A stretch of 64,000 bases of DNA from Parapristionchus giblindavisi (taxonomy: Eukaryota; Nematoda; Chromadorea; Rhabditida; Diplogasteridae), in NCBI GenBank assembly GCA_943737045.1, contig CALSFV010000278.1, positions 1 to 64,000 on the forward strand. The letters are read 5' to 3'. The number at the start of each line of letters is the position of its first letter. Within the stretch, counting starts at the first letter, position 1. Position numbers and translations under genes: made by a program. Of this stretch, positions 27,681 through 41,500 are shown in pieces. The notes below the pieces were generated by a model that searched no databases, was not told the origin of the DNA, and was given only the letters and a program-made list of their open reading frames with translations.

Positions 27681-30600
27681 CTACAAATCTTGTTTGGAAT
27701 GAGATCTATCTTGTAACAATTCAATATCTTCAGAAACCCTATACTGTTGTTGTGTCTTTTCTTCTTTATAAGTAGCCAATCCTCCATATGTATTTCTTCT
27801 TTCCATATCAATCTTAACTTCTTTAACTCTATCATCTTCATTCTTCTTTTCTATTCTATGAAATCCCTTCATTGATCCTCGACGTTGACTTACATCAAAC
27901 TTCCTTGTCTCTTTATGACCTTTCGAGACTAGAAATATAGCTTGTAAGAGATCAAAGATCAAAGATCAATACCTGGCTGTGCTTTGTAGGGAGCCAATAA
28001 AGCTTGTAATGCCATTTTCTCCTTTTCTCTCTCCAATATAACATTATGATAGACAACACTATCACCCAATTCCGTCTGAAAAGAATCGATAATTCAACAA
28101 GATCAAAGATCAAAGATCAAACCTTCAAACTCGAATGGAATTTTTCGATCTTTCCTTCAATTTCCTTTATTTTATCATTGATCAATTCTGCATCATCAGT
28201 CTATAAAAATGTAAAACATAAATAGGTAGATATCATGTTCTCATAATGTCTCGTTGTTTTCTTCCTACGAAAAATCATTACACGATTAAAGTACCTTTGC
28301 CAATAGTTTCTAACTCATTCATATAATCAATAAGTTCTCACCATCGATAAAACTCCAAGATTTCTCAAATCGTCTTCAATTTCTTCTTTCAATCGATTCA
28401 AATCAATAATACTCGTTCTTCTTCTATTACGATGATGATCTACATTATCTGATAGTAATCCACTTGGTCCAGCTTCATTCACATTATCTAATCAATATTA
28501 TCATTCATAATCAATCAATAATGGGCAATCAATACTTGCTACAGTAGTCTCGAATATGATCTCAGATGGAAGTCGATCTGGGAGTACTGTAGATTGGGCT
28601 AGAGGAAGCATACGGTACTTCAGATGCTCCGATAATTCACAAATCTCTTTCTCAAAAAAGGGATGTTTTCCAGATTTTTGAGCGAAAAAACAATGAAAAT
28701 TACCTCAAATAAATCGATAATCTTTCTAGGTTGAGGTATGAGATTTCTATCCACTGACATATTCATATATATTGAATCTTGATGTTGAATGAATACAATC
28801 GATATTCGAGTGGGCGGAGCCAGCGGTGGAACAATCAATAATCGATTGAGATCATGTCCTTCCATCTGAAATGTATTACTGTATTCAAGTGCTGATCAAT
28901 CAATAATCGTACAATTTCATCTTCTTTTAGTCTCATAAAAGAGATATGAATGATACATCCGTCATACAGATGAGATGAACAACGTTGACTCCAATCACGA
29001 GGAAGTACTTTATCTCCTATAAAGATCAAAGATCAAAGATCAAAGATCAAATGTCAAAGATCAAAGATGAATCAAAATTATTCCCACCCCAATATCGTAA
29101 GAATCTTGCTGATAAAGGTATGAAATTTCCTCGAGCTTCAGCCATAGCCTTTTGTGTATGCCATACACGAGGAACGGCTCCTATAACGAATGATTCAGAT
29201 TACGGTATGGATCGATTATTGATTGAACCTTCAATTCCGAATGGTAATGAGAGTCGAAGAAGAATACTCTTGCAACGATGATCACCACTACAGTACTTTG
29301 TGTAGTGTGTACATGACGATACCGTAGCGTCACAATTCCTGGGATGCTTTATGTTCTTAGAACGAAAATATCTCCTGAACGCATACGGTAAGTATTGATT
29401 ATTTGATCATTACAGTACCTCATAGCTCCAGAGAACAGAGATATCAAGAGGTCTGGAGAAGTCGCACGAATGATTTTCTCCATTTTTAGTATCTTATCGA
29501 AGTTTTTCAATTTAACCTCAAATCATAAAGGTCGATATTGAATACAGTATACCGTTAACTTACAAAAGTATATAATGGAGTAGGATGAGGGGATATGGTT
29601 GTATCAGAAGTGATACATAATGGACTATCTTCATTATAATCATTCACTCCAATCGTTTGACTCATTCGTCGTACACTGGAAAAACTATACATAGTAATAG
29701 ATAGAATGAACTTTTCATCACAATAGTTACCACTAAACGATAGAAATATAATACAGTAAAGTATTTGTTATTGTTATGTATGTAATTGTATACTATACGT
29801 ATGGTATATGAGTATAGTATTACTTACGTGATAGTTGATGATGGAGATGAAGCAAGAGCTAACCATATCTTGTCCATTCTATTCAATAACATAAATAGAA
29901 GAGTAAATGGGACGAAGAATATTGTCTGCAATTAAGATTGGACTTTATGATATATCAGAAAGAATTATCTCAGTTGTTAGGAATATGTTTCACGTTAATT
30001 ACTTATCGTTATGAAATGTAATATGAACGATGAGAAGTAATAGATCCTTCGAATTGCATTAAAAATAACCATAGCGACTATTATTTCATTGATCTTTCGG
30101 ACATACACATTGTAAATAAAAGACAACTACGAAAGTCCAAAAATTGAGAAAAGAAAAGATCAGTTTAATCGTATAGACCATATTCTCCGGATAAATAAAA
30201 GGAACTTACACATAGAACGTCAAATATAACATCAACACATCGAGTGACTAAAGATGGTCTAATCTGAGATCGATAATATAGTCTTGGTTCCATCTAAACT
30301 AATCAATATATTGATAACTCTTACAGTATGCCTAACCGATATCTTGATATGTTCATTAGTAATGGCAGATATAATACGAGGAATACATAGAGGATAGATA
30401 TTAGGATGAGATGATATTAATAGAATCGTTTGATTAGAACTATACCCTTTGAGGAATTGAATCTAAAAGAATAGATTATACAGATCAAAGATCAATTCAT
30501 ACCGTGCATTTGTCTTGTTCAGTGGGTAATGAGGTATTGATAAAGTTGAGTAAATCCTCATCATTTGATATATTTCTAGTACTGAAAACAAATATATTAG

Positions 30601-31456
30601 ATGATTGATAAAGATATGAATGAACTTTTGATCCAAAGGAACAACAGAGATATTAGGAAGAATCGGATTATATCGATATGGTCGAATTGAATGATGAATA
30701 GAAAGATAATATGATAGCTTAAATATGTATTTATTATTTTTAATCTTTAAATATGAATGGATTAGCTCTACAAATCCTTATATTTATAATGATAATGAAG
30801 CGAAAAGAGAATAATCTCTAGACTGATGAACTAATAATCAATAATCTGTGACCTTTTCTGATATCTTTGATGATTCGATATCTCCATTGAATGTAACTAT
30901 TGAATGAGTAAATGGAGATAGAGGCCAATTGATATCACATGATCTGATTCAGTTATTGATTTATTTATTGAATATTGATTATTGATTTATTGAACACAAC
31001 ATTTATTAAATCATTAGCATATCTATCAAATCATAGGAACATTTATTGAATATCTTTAATATTGATTAATTGGCTGATTTATTGATTAATAGACTTACTT
31101 TGGTCGAAGTATTTGATTGTAGATGAGATGAATAATGGAGATTATGAATAGAATTGGAGATAGGATAATAATCAAAGGAAAGAAAAGACACGCAGAACAA
31201 CATCCACAGATTATTCTTAATTATTATTTTATTATTACAAAGATTTTTATTTATTAATCTATTTAATCAATAATTTTATCTATATGTATACATAGAGATC
31301 GAATAAACAACTTAACTCGTCTAAAGTGGTAATATCTATTTTAGTATACTTGGACTGACTTAAAGGGTAGTAGAAGTAGATGTAAATGAGAAGTATCGTC
31401 TATAGATGGAGGTACACTCCATTCATTATTATCGATTGAGGGCATTACATAGTCAT
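27681..31456 (-). CDS. WS/DGAT-like (wax ester synthase/diacylglycerol acyltransferase) membrane protein with coiled-coil tail; 5' end unresolved
   Basis: The N-terminal exon (DDYVMPSIDNNEWSVPPSID) precedes a membrane segment (FFPLIIILSPILFIISIIHLIY). Then comes a WS/DGAT-like acyltransferase region: DINWPLSPFTHSIVTFNGDI, HHSIRPYRYNPILP, a second hydrophobic segment TIFFVPFTLLFMLL, and RATSPDLLISLFSGAMRRY, which matches the NDVLLAxxxGALRRY block. The DUF1298-like end has ISIVFIQHQDSIYMNMSVDR and LIPQPRKIIDLFEEI. At the catalytic HHxxxDG position the protein has SHPNIYP, so only one histidine remains and acyl transfer is doubtful. A further ~200 residues at the C terminus form charged coiled coils not usual in this family. 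About 17 exons are in phase. The first exon with the start codon was not found; it should lie right of 31456. Confidence 0.65.
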
Positions 31457-32832
31457 CTACAACATATTATTGATTGATATGCATGAATGGATAGATGAAG
31501 ATATATAGAGAGAGAGGAAGGGGGAAAGAGAGAAGAAGGGATAAGGAGAGGGAGAGGGAGAGAAGGAGAGGGAGAGGTAGAAGCTGAGGGTATGAAGAGT
31601 GGTTGATGTAGTTAGAAAGGAAAGAGTATTGATGTCGTAGTCGACGAAGAAGGAGAAGAAGAAGAAGGATAGAAAAGAAGGAAGACTTGGAGTGAAAACA
31701 ACAAAAGACATACAATGTATCCCTTAATCAGTTAGAAGAAGTCCGTCCCTTTAAGAAGAATCTTCATAAACGTAGATGTTATGAATAAGTAAGAGAAGAG
31801 GGAAAGGAAACCACCCAATTATATCTTTTTCCCTCCCTCCTCACTCCCCCTTCTCATTCCATACGAAACGAGACTCAATAAGAGACAGCAGCAGAAATGA
31901 ATTAGTAAGCCGTATGCTCCATCGCGCGCTCTAACCCAATAAATGGTCGGGCATACTGTAGGCCTTGTTTGAAAGAGAAAATTTTAAATACTTTTTCATT
32001 TATTTTATTTAAGTTGTTTCCATGATCATCCGTTTTTATGGTTCTGTCATATCAGTTATCATATTGACCGTCTGTTAAACCATTTCAATCGGCGCCATAA
32101 AACATAAGATAATCTCCTTTTTTTCTTTTGTGAATAATCTCATTATTTCCTCATTGGTTGCTATTCTCATGAAATATTCATATTCTATTATTTCGGGTCT
32201 CATTGCGACCAAGTCTTCTCTTTTCTTCCTATCCTATTTCCTAATTCAGTCATGATTTCGTAAGCATATCGTATAGTATAATTGGTCTGTATCTTGTTGG
32301 ATGGCCTTGTTTTCTTGTTCCTCTTCCACTTCATCTCAATCGTTGAATCTGAAGTAGTGGTTGGTAGTGTGTAAGAACATTGAGTATATAGACTCTTTCT
32401 CAGTGGACTCCTCCCTTCTTCTCAGACTAACAAAATGTGAATGTGATTGATTACGAGTCAAGAGAGTGAGATTAGTAGGAGTCGTCTTCGATGATAAAGT
32501 GTCCTTGAATGTGTGTGTCTATTCGGCAATCTCTATGACTGGATATATGGATCGATAGATGAGTCTCTTCCTTCAACATTCAAATGACCCTCCTCCTCTT
32601 CTCTCCAAGGGGTGGGAGGTACAACCATCTGCTTGCCTTTGCCTCACTCAAGTGCCCTCACTCTTGTATTCTCTCCGACCCCTCCCTCTCCCCTTTCGCC
32701 TCTTCTTTTTCTTGTTCATTGTCGTCTGTTTTTAATCCTGACTCGATCTAATATAATCCACTTGTTGTAGATAGAACAGACTATCGGATAGAAGGGAACA
32801 TCCTATCATTCCCTTCATTCATTCAATCTACC
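31457..32832. other. Divergent intergenic region between WS/DGAT-like gene and nucleoredoxin
   Basis: Probably holds the missing first exon of the left gene and both promoters. A GGGAGA purine tract lies at 31540-31585 and a purine-rich run at 31600-31690; frames through these are low complexity. Pyrimidine-rich patches occur near 31830 and 32590-32720. No further gene was recognised. Confidence 0.45.
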
Positions 32833-35800
32833 ATGTCCTTCAGAGATCTATATGATCATTGTTTCCGTGATCTTCCTGTTGTCATCTACTCTAAAGAGGT
32901 ACATTAACTATTAATTCTGATTAGTACAGAATTTTATTTAAATCAAATTAATATTTGAATATTCCTTTTGGTCTTTGGACTGTTACGTCAATCATCATCT
33001 TTCATCTGTTACGAAATGCCTTCATCTTCTTCTTTCTTCTCCTTCTTGTCTTTCCTCATCCCATTATTGGTCTCGACGAGGATAAATAGACATCATTTGC
33101 ATAGAAAGAATAGACGAGTAACGAGATATATACCAATGGGGATCTTTGTCCATCCAATTCCTTTTCCATATATTAAATAACAATTCTATATCGCTTACTA
33201 TAAACAGATGGATTTATGTGATACCATTTACTTCAATAGGGTTCATGAAATGAAACTGTTTTAAAGCCACACTTCAATATACAATATACATTCCTTAATT
33301 ATACATATTCTATTAAGTTTTAATTTTTAATAGTTTTTTTTTTATTCAGAAAGTGCAAGACATCAAAGATTCGGTGACAACCCTCGATCATGTCGTCTCT
33401 TCATCTCAATATATCATTTTCTTCTTTGGAAATGGACATAAATCGATAGAATTGAGTAGAGGATTGAATGAATTGGTTAAATCAAAGAATGATACAGTAC
33501 CTAATGGAAAGGTTAAAGAGTAAGTTAACTATCTTCTTCCTCCTCTTCATTCCTTATTTTATGTCTTTGTTTGATTACTCATCAAGGACCTTCTCTTTTA
33601 GTTCTCCCGCTCGTATTCGTCGATTCTTTGGTCTTAAAAAGAAGAAGTCAGTTCGTGATCGATCAAGTCCAGATGGTGGATCAGGGAGTACGGTAGTATC
33701 TGTCATTAAAGTAGGAGGAGAAACAGATGAGGATACACCTCATGGATGGTTCTCACTTGTTCCTTCTGAAGATGCACGAATAAGGAGTCGATTGTTGAGG
33801 TACGGTAGATCAATGAGGTGTACTGTAGATTATTGATTGATTGATTATAGAAGTCTAAGTGTTGAGACGAATCCATCATTGGTTGTTGTTGATTGTGGAT
33901 CAAAAGGAGTGGTTACAACTGATGGAAGAAGATTATTGGCTGAAGATCCTACTGGAAAAGATTTCCCATGGTACACATAATACTTTTATTTTATTTATTT
34001 TTGTTATTCATTGCATTATTATTATTATTAGTAGTATTAGTATTATTAGTATTGTTATTATCATTAGACGTATCTGAACGTGAATAATAACTGTTTGAAT
34101 CTCATTTAGATTCTAGTTCTATTTTGAATCATAAATGTGTAATGGGATAGTTGAGTATTGAATAAGTGAATGAATGGAGTGAGTGGCGTCTTCTTTGTTC
34201 CTACCGCCTCCTTAGAAACACTAAAGATGTTTATCAGAAAGGGAGATTGAGATGAACATAGATTAGACAGATATTACAACTCGTTTTACACTATAATCAA
34301 TCAATAAATTGATCAATAAATATTATTCCAGGCCAACTCCACTGATATCATCCATTCTATCCGATGATAGTTTAGTCAAATGGGAAGATGATAAAGTGAA
34401 GAAGATTACTGTAGAGAAGACCAATGTTAGAGGAATTCTATTTGGAGCCTTTTGGGTATGATATTTAACTTTCTTCATTATATTCTACATGTACTTTATG
34501 CATGATATCGATTGATCTGTCCTTTAATCTATTAATCTATTCATTCATTCTATTATAGTGTCCTCCATGTCGTGAATGGATCAAACAACTCATTCCAATC
34601 TATTCATCTCTTCGTTCATCTTCTATATCATTTGAATTATTATTTTGTTCATCAGATCGATCAGAAGATGCATTCAATTCATTCATTTCACAGGTATATA
34701 TCAATCATCCATCTTTTATCAGTCTTTACTTGCTTATTCTTTATTCCATAAAATCATGCGTAACAGGAAAATGAACTTTACTCTTGTCTGAGTCTTTACT
34801 TGGTTATTCTTTCAAATCATTGGATAGTATATGAATAGGATACTATTACCCTTAATCTAGTATGTTGTATTATAGTTGTATATATTATAGATGCCATGGC
34901 CATCACTTCCGTACGATCCAGCTAAGGCCATTGCTCTCACTAGGATATTCAAAGTGAATGGTATGTCCCTCAGAAATGGTCTCTGGTTATCCCGGGGATA
35001 TATCCAAAAGTGGTTAATAAATTGATGTTTTCTTCGAAATTTCACTATAGTTCGAGTACTGACACGTATTGTTTGCCATGACAAGTTGGTATCGACCATC
35101 ATATGAAGGGTATTCACTGACCATCATTGTCCTCTTATTCATACCATTCCATTCATCTGTTTACTGGTTGTATATGTTTATTCAGTCGTATATCTATATT
35201 TGTTCAGGTATTCCCTCTCTGGTCTTGATAGATGACTCTAACAATGTGATATCTCGTCATGGAAGAGCAGTCCTACTCGAAGATCCTCAAGGTATAGTAT
35301 AACTATTCATATTACTTTATGATATACGGGAAAAAACTACTTTTATTTTCTAACTGATATTTTGTGGGAGCATTTGTATGTTAATTATAGTAAAGTTGTA
35401 TTCATCTATACATAATATATTGATCGTTATAATAATGGTTATTGGTTCAATAGAATGAATGAATGCACTGTATTGTATATGAATAATGATAGTATTCATT
35501 CGTTTAGGTTCATTCTTCCCATGGAGAGGTCGTCCATTATATGAACTCAATGAACATTCTGTATCCAGATTGAGAGAAGAACCATCACTCATTCTATTCA
35601 CTGAGGTATCCGTCATACTCTAACTACTTATCTTCATACTGTAACTTGCACTTTTTCATAGTAATAAAGTGCACTGGGTCGGATGAGAACCATTTGCATA
35701 GGTCTATTCATTAGCTCTTGCCTTTCATATGTAAATAGTTCTCATCCTGTCTAATGCCTACAGTACTCACCTATAGAATACTTGCCTCTTATGGGTTTAG

Positions 35801-37788
35801 TTATTCAATGATATTGTATTGAAGGGATCACCGGAAGATGTTCGATTTTCTGTTTCGATTCTGGATGAAATAGGAAATGTTCTATTCAAGGAAAGAGAAG
35901 AAAGAGATGAGAATAGGAGGAAAGAGAGTTCAGTTACTCATTCGAATAGTTCTCAAGAATGCAGGTATGATCCTTTATTCATATTATCAATTCAATATCT
36001 ATCTCTCCAAAAATGGCAGCAGATTGTTGATATTGCAAAAGTTGCTTTGTAAAATACACGACGAAACATGAATGTAGGGGGTTGATTAGTTAGTGTTTCA
36101 TAGGATCAGGTCTATGCTCATCTATTCATAGATTGAATAACTACGCTATATATTTTTTTTAATTGCGGCCAGGCCTTTCGATTTTTGCGGCTACGTTTTT
36201 CCTAAATGCGACTAGATTTTCAGGAAAAAAATCCCAAAATGCGCCCAGGCTTCGTAGCTTTTCGACATATGCATGTATTACATGTCTATAAATATATTGA
36301 TTTATTATTAATTTCAGTTCAACAGATTCATCGATTGATTGTTCATCAATTCCTTCATATGCTGATCCTCTTCAAGTATTCTACACTGGAGAAGATCCCA
36401 TTTGTGATCATGTATGTATACTATTATTCTAAATTAGGAATATAAAAGAAATTGGGTTAAAATCATTTTCAAAGACCCGCATTGGTGATGCGGACCAGTT
36501 TACAAATTGCTCATCTTGTAAAAATTTTTCACTTTATCATATTTCAATCAAAGGTAAGTTTATTGCTCTGAAAATGTGAGTTGAACAAAAATGTATGATA
36601 AAAAATTTCGAATCCGGCATTTTTTGGAATTCTTTGATAACCGGATATCCTAGGTATTCGAGGGCATCCTAAGCTCTCATATCATCAACTTTAGTAAAAT
36701 GAATATTCAACTAAGGCTTCAGAATACGCCTTTTTTCACTTGAAAGATTGCCGAGATAAATGCAATTTGAATTCGTGTTTCAATCACTTTAAATAAGCAT
36801 TTGTGAATTTCATTTTTCGATTTCGCCGCTGACCTTTCTTTGGATGCTAATTGATTAATCCTTATAGATTCTTGAACGTATTCTTGATCTCGGAGAGGCA
36901 GAACTTCCATTACTCGTTATAGTTGATGCTGTATCTGGTGTATATGCTGTATGTGAAGAAGAAGATGTTTCACGGTATGTATCTCTTTCTTTTATTTTAA
37001 TTCCACTAACTTCATTTAAAAAAATAATAATAACAAGAACGAATTACTGTTTGAATCATGGTAAATTTGTATGGATTTATATTTGTACATATACTTAAAT
37101 GAATACTAAAATGTATACTCTGGAATAATGTATTATCTTACAGAGAAGTGATCGATGGCTTTGTCTCTTCATATAAGAATGGAAAACTATTATGGAGATC
37201 ATTACCTTCTTCTGATTCTGTATGTACATCTAATTATCGATGACTAGCCTGATTATTCATTACAAATATAGCCGGCATTGCCGCTAGCGACAAGACCCAC
37301 CCGGTTTTGTAGCCCGACCATAGGTGGGCGCGTGAAAACGAATATTTTTTGCGCACAGCCTTGCCTTCCCATGGGGGACTTGCGCATAGCCTTGCCTCGC
37401 GAAAATCGGACAATTTCCAGTCGAATTCATCAAAAAATAGCCATGCGCACAGCCTTGCCTTACCCTTTCCCGGTTTGCGCACAGCCTTTCCCCCACCGTG
37501 CCCACCTATGAGCCCGACCCACCCAATTTAGGCCAAATTCACTCAAAAATTAATTAAATGAATATTATATCTATTTTAATTTCCAGCGACAAAGTTTGTC
37601 CACGTATGATTTCTTAATATATGGTCTGATTATTGATTGATTGATTATAGACTCGTATGGTCGGAGGTATTCCAACATCATTAATCAAAGAGGCTACAGC
37701 TCGTCAATCAAGTGCAACTATTGGATTATCTCCATCACAAGGATCAATCAATGATGATAAAGAACAAAATAAACCTATCGTTGCTTGA
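32833..37788 (+). CDS. Nucleoredoxin-like multi-thioredoxin-domain protein
   Basis: Thiol oxidoreductase related to nucleoredoxin, which in vertebrates regulates Wnt signalling through Dishevelled. The first thioredoxin-like unit is degenerate, with no CxxC, and ends in RLLAEDPTGKDFPW. The central unit carries the active site FGAFWCPPCREW (exon starting about 34559), followed by LLFCSSDRSEDAF, MPWPSLPYD and GIPSLVLIDDSNNVISRHGR, all in the nucleoredoxin order. A third unit without CxxC (REEPSLILFTE... LPLLVIVDAVSGVYAV... EVIDGFVSSYKNGKL) closes the fold. The start ATG at 32833 follows a short pyrimidine-rich leader. Introns hold a dispersed repeat (36155-36275) and nested TIR elements (37265-37608). 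The C-terminal exon is low-complexity serine/glutamine-rich. Confidence 0.9.
36155..36275. repeat. Dispersed repeat in a nucleoredoxin intron
   Basis: Contains CAAAATGCG, GGCTTCGTAG and TTTCGACATATG in the same order and nearly the same spacing as a copy at about 50068-50118 in an Orai intron. The interior has a GCGGCCAGGC-rich patch unlike the surrounding AT-rich intron. Confidence 0.5.
37265..37608. mobile_element. Older CATACGTGGGC-family element, split by a younger relative
   Basis: The right end reads GTCCACGTATG, the reverse complement of CATACGTGGAC. The left end keeps GGCATTGCCGCTAGCGACAA but has lost the outermost CATACGTGGG. The interior GACCCACC/GGTGGGTC words match the other copies. 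It lies in the last intron of the nucleoredoxin gene. Confidence 0.65.
37319..37510. mobile_element. 192-bp TIR element inserted in a relative, with 8-base target duplication
   Basis: The ends CATAGGTGGGC and GCCCACCTATG are perfect inverted repeats. The flanking AGCCCGAC at 37311-37318 and 37511-37518 is a perfect 8-base duplication. The inside has four copies of a GCGCACAGCCTTGCCT-like unit. The frames it gives are not genes. Confidence 0.88.
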
Positions 37789-38516
37789 TCTTTGATCTTT
37801 GATCTCTATTCACTTATAGCATAATTCGTTCACATCCGGTAATCTTTTTCACTCACTCATACAATTCGGTAGATTATTTACTAACTTTTACATTATTGAT
37901 TTACTAAATCGATAGATATTATCGATTGATTCAATTTGTTTAGTCTTGTACATGTTGTACGGTTACTTTGACATAATACTCACTCAACTCATTCATCATT
38001 AATGACATTATCGATTGATTTGTAGTTATTTTTATCGATTACCATCTGACGAAATTTGTATGTATATCACGGTCATTATCGATTTGCTCCACTTTTTACA
38101 TTTCTGCTTTATTTTCGTTAATTGTATGATAGTTGTTTTAGACACAATTTAAATATGTATCTACTATGCTTCCCTTTTTATCGATTATAATGGAGATTTA
38201 ATCTCTTGCACAATATTGATTGATCATGATTCAATTGATTCATTGTACTCATTATCTTCATCATCATTCATTTGCTCCATTCAATTCATTACATAGCTAA
38301 CAATATAGGCGGGAATTCTTCTCTTTATTCAAATCTCTTGCCTCTTCTTCAGTTCTAACATTCTACTTTCACCAATATTGATAAATACTTTCAATTCATA
38401 CATCAATAATTGTTTACTGTTTCATATAGAAAGGGTTATGGTAACTCTAAAAGATATTTGAGGAGTAATGAAATCAATCAATAATCGATTATTGATTAGA
38501 CTAATTGTCATTCAAT
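37789..38516. other. Intergenic between nucleoredoxin and POLR3E
   Basis: AT-rich, non-coding as far as can be read. It carries 3' flank of the first gene (GATCTTT repeats directly after the stop) and 5' flank of the second. Confidence 0.5.
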
Positions 38517-41500
38517 ATGGGTGATTCTCCAGTGAAGAAAAGAGTAGGAATGAAGAAACAATTGATTGATAGTGATGATGATATGGAATCTAAACCACTC
38601 TATGAGGTACTGTATTATGTGATTATTCATTGTATTGACTGATTATCGATTGATTATAGATGGATGTGATCATTTGTGATACAGTACCCAATTCTGAATT
38701 GTATCGTATTCAACTTCCTAATAGAAAAAGAGATGCATTCGATGAAAGATCAAATCCAAGAATGAGATATAAGAAGAAGTCTAAAGTGGTAAGTCATCGT
38801 TATTCTACGAAGTTTTGGATTTGAATAGAATGGATATTTCATAAATATCCGTTATTACATTAGTATCTGCTTGGTCGTCATTAGTGTTCTCTAAAGAGTC
38901 GTTAGTTGACCTCATCCATGGAATCCATATTCGTTATGGAAGATGATTTATTTATTTATTTATTTGATACACCCGTGACAGGTGCGACAGCAAATACAGA
39001 AACGATGAGAAAAATAATTATAATAATGATAAAAAAGACTTGGGGAAGGTGACAGGGGTTTATCGATAGCTATCAAATCGCCAGTGATCCAGTTTGAGTG
39101 AGGTGGACGAGGCCTCAGAACGGGAAGGGGACCGTTCAGATCCATGTGAGGGTTTGGATCATAATGGAATCACCGGGATAGACAACTAAAGATTGAGTAC
39201 TTCGACTTGTAGAGTATGGGGAAGTTGTGGATGGCGAAATAGGTGAAATTTGATAGACTGAATTGACAACAGTGGATTACAGATACAATGTAAATTACAC
39301 AAAAAACGAGTAGTACGATGTGCAAATGAGCTACGAAGATTCTCTCTCTTAGCAATTGGAATGTGAATAGAGAATGCATTGTGACGAGAATTACAATTTC
39401 GTAAAGCATAGTAATCATGATTATGGATATGATATAGCTTTACTTTCCTGATTTAAGATGGAACTTCGTCTGGATGCTGATATCCATTCTCAATCTTATG
39501 ATAAGGATAAGATGGATCGACTTCCCCCGAGGGCTCATGATTCCGCGTATGTACTTCTAATATTTTTAATTTAATTTAATTTATCATACATCAATAAGAT
39601 GCGACAACATTTGAAATAAAAACATAATATGCATATTATTGATTTATTGATTAATTAGATTATGGACATTGTTCATTTACAGTACAAACATGCCACCTGA
39701 AGTGTATGAGGGACGATGCTTTGATTCTTCCAATCCCATTCAATATGCTGTGGCTTTCGTTAAGAATTGTAAGTCCATCTGATCAAATCGATTGATTGAA
39801 GATATTATTGATTGATTCTAGCTAAAATGTATATGTATCCATTGGATGGATCGGTTGAGATGCGTCGTTCACTCGCTCATATTAACTTTGCTGACAAGAA
39901 GAAGAAGGCTGAGGATACTGATGGTACGGTAGAATTATCGATTGATCGATCATTCACACATGTTATTGATCGAATTGTGTTCAGGAAATACGACGGGTGA
40001 ATCGGAAAATGAAAGTGGAACAACTTCTACAGCGATTAGAGTTAAATTCTCTAGACAGGTGCATTTTATTGATTTATTCTATATGGTATACCCTGATTTG
40101 TATTGATTGATCAGATATGAATATTGATTGATTATAGGAGACAGATCGTCAGAAGAAGAGAAGAGAAGCATCAGCACTTCATAGAGAAAGAACTATTGCT
40201 GAAGAGAATTGGCTCAATCTGGATATGGTTAATGATGTACGGTATTCATATTATTGATTTATTGATTTATTGCTTGTATATATTGATTGATTAAGGTGGA
40301 TAATGTGTCATCACGTCTCCGTGCAGTCTCCATATCTCCCGTTCGTGATGAAGAAAAGAAGAAGATTTGTAATGAAGATGTGATAGAGACAACGAAGTTG
40401 ATTAGAACTACATTGGGAGGTGTACAAGAGGAGAAACAATCGTTAGTTCATCTTTGATTGGTTGCGCGGGCATGGACACTATATTGATTGATTGATTTAG
40501 ATTGGAATTGGCTGATTGTCCAACTCTATCACTACTGAATGCATCATCTCTACCAGCTAATCTACAAGTTCGATCAATTCTTCTCAAGGTACACACAACG
40601 TTTAGTCATATTCATATTATTCCTAGGTTTGGGTGTTTAATCAAAATTTGACGGATCCGTTAGATCGTGAAATTAACGGCGTCAAATCCCGTTTAATTCA
40701 TTAAATTATTAAATAAATATTGAGAATCGACGCTAATTTAATGAATGTCTTGATTTTATCTTATGAGTATTATCGTTCTTATATGAATCTCCTCTCATTT
40801 CAGTCTCTTTCCATCACAACTTCATCTCTTTCTTCTCTTCTTTCTCCTCCGCTTCAACGTGAACAACTTATTCCCGTTGTGAGACAATTCGCACGACTTG
40901 TTAGAGGTACTGTACTTACTATCTATTCTTCAATCAGATGTTTTAATACAGTACTTAGTACCGATATATCTATATATCAAAGATGAATCTCTTTAGGTGT
41001 ATGGGTAGTGAAATCAGATCTTCTCTTTCGTCCTCCTCTTGTACCTGGAGTAAGACCATCGAGAATGACTGAATCAAGAGGAAAATTATGGAGAGAAGCA
41101 AGAGATTTTGCTCTATGTCTTATTGATGCTAATCTACGAGTTACAAGGTTAATCAATTCATATTCATTTCACATATAGAGAGTTGTCTTTGTTAGCTTCT
41201 TGAAACAATTATTTATTAACTTGGCTGTTGTATTTTTAATATTGTGGAAGTAGGAGTTGTTAGGAATAGAGAAACTTCTTGTCGATACGAATCTACGCTA
41301 TAATATTTATATGATTGGTGTTATTTTATTATTACTGAAGTGGGAATACAAATGGGAAATGTCTTATTGATGTAAATTTAAGACTCACCTGGTCACTCAC
41401 GGTTTCAATAACTTCACATTGTCTTGAGATCTAGACGTTGTCTTGCTGAGTATGGTCAATGATAACAATGTGCTCTATATAATGATCTATAATATTATAT

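Noticed and set aside
27640..29060. CRISPR-like regular repeats of GATCAAA
   Set aside because: Units are contiguous 7-mers with no spacers and occur in introns of a eukaryotic genome.
37234..37531. Frames rich in RTALPS-like repeats
   Set aside because: They come from the internal repeats of a MITE lying within an intron.
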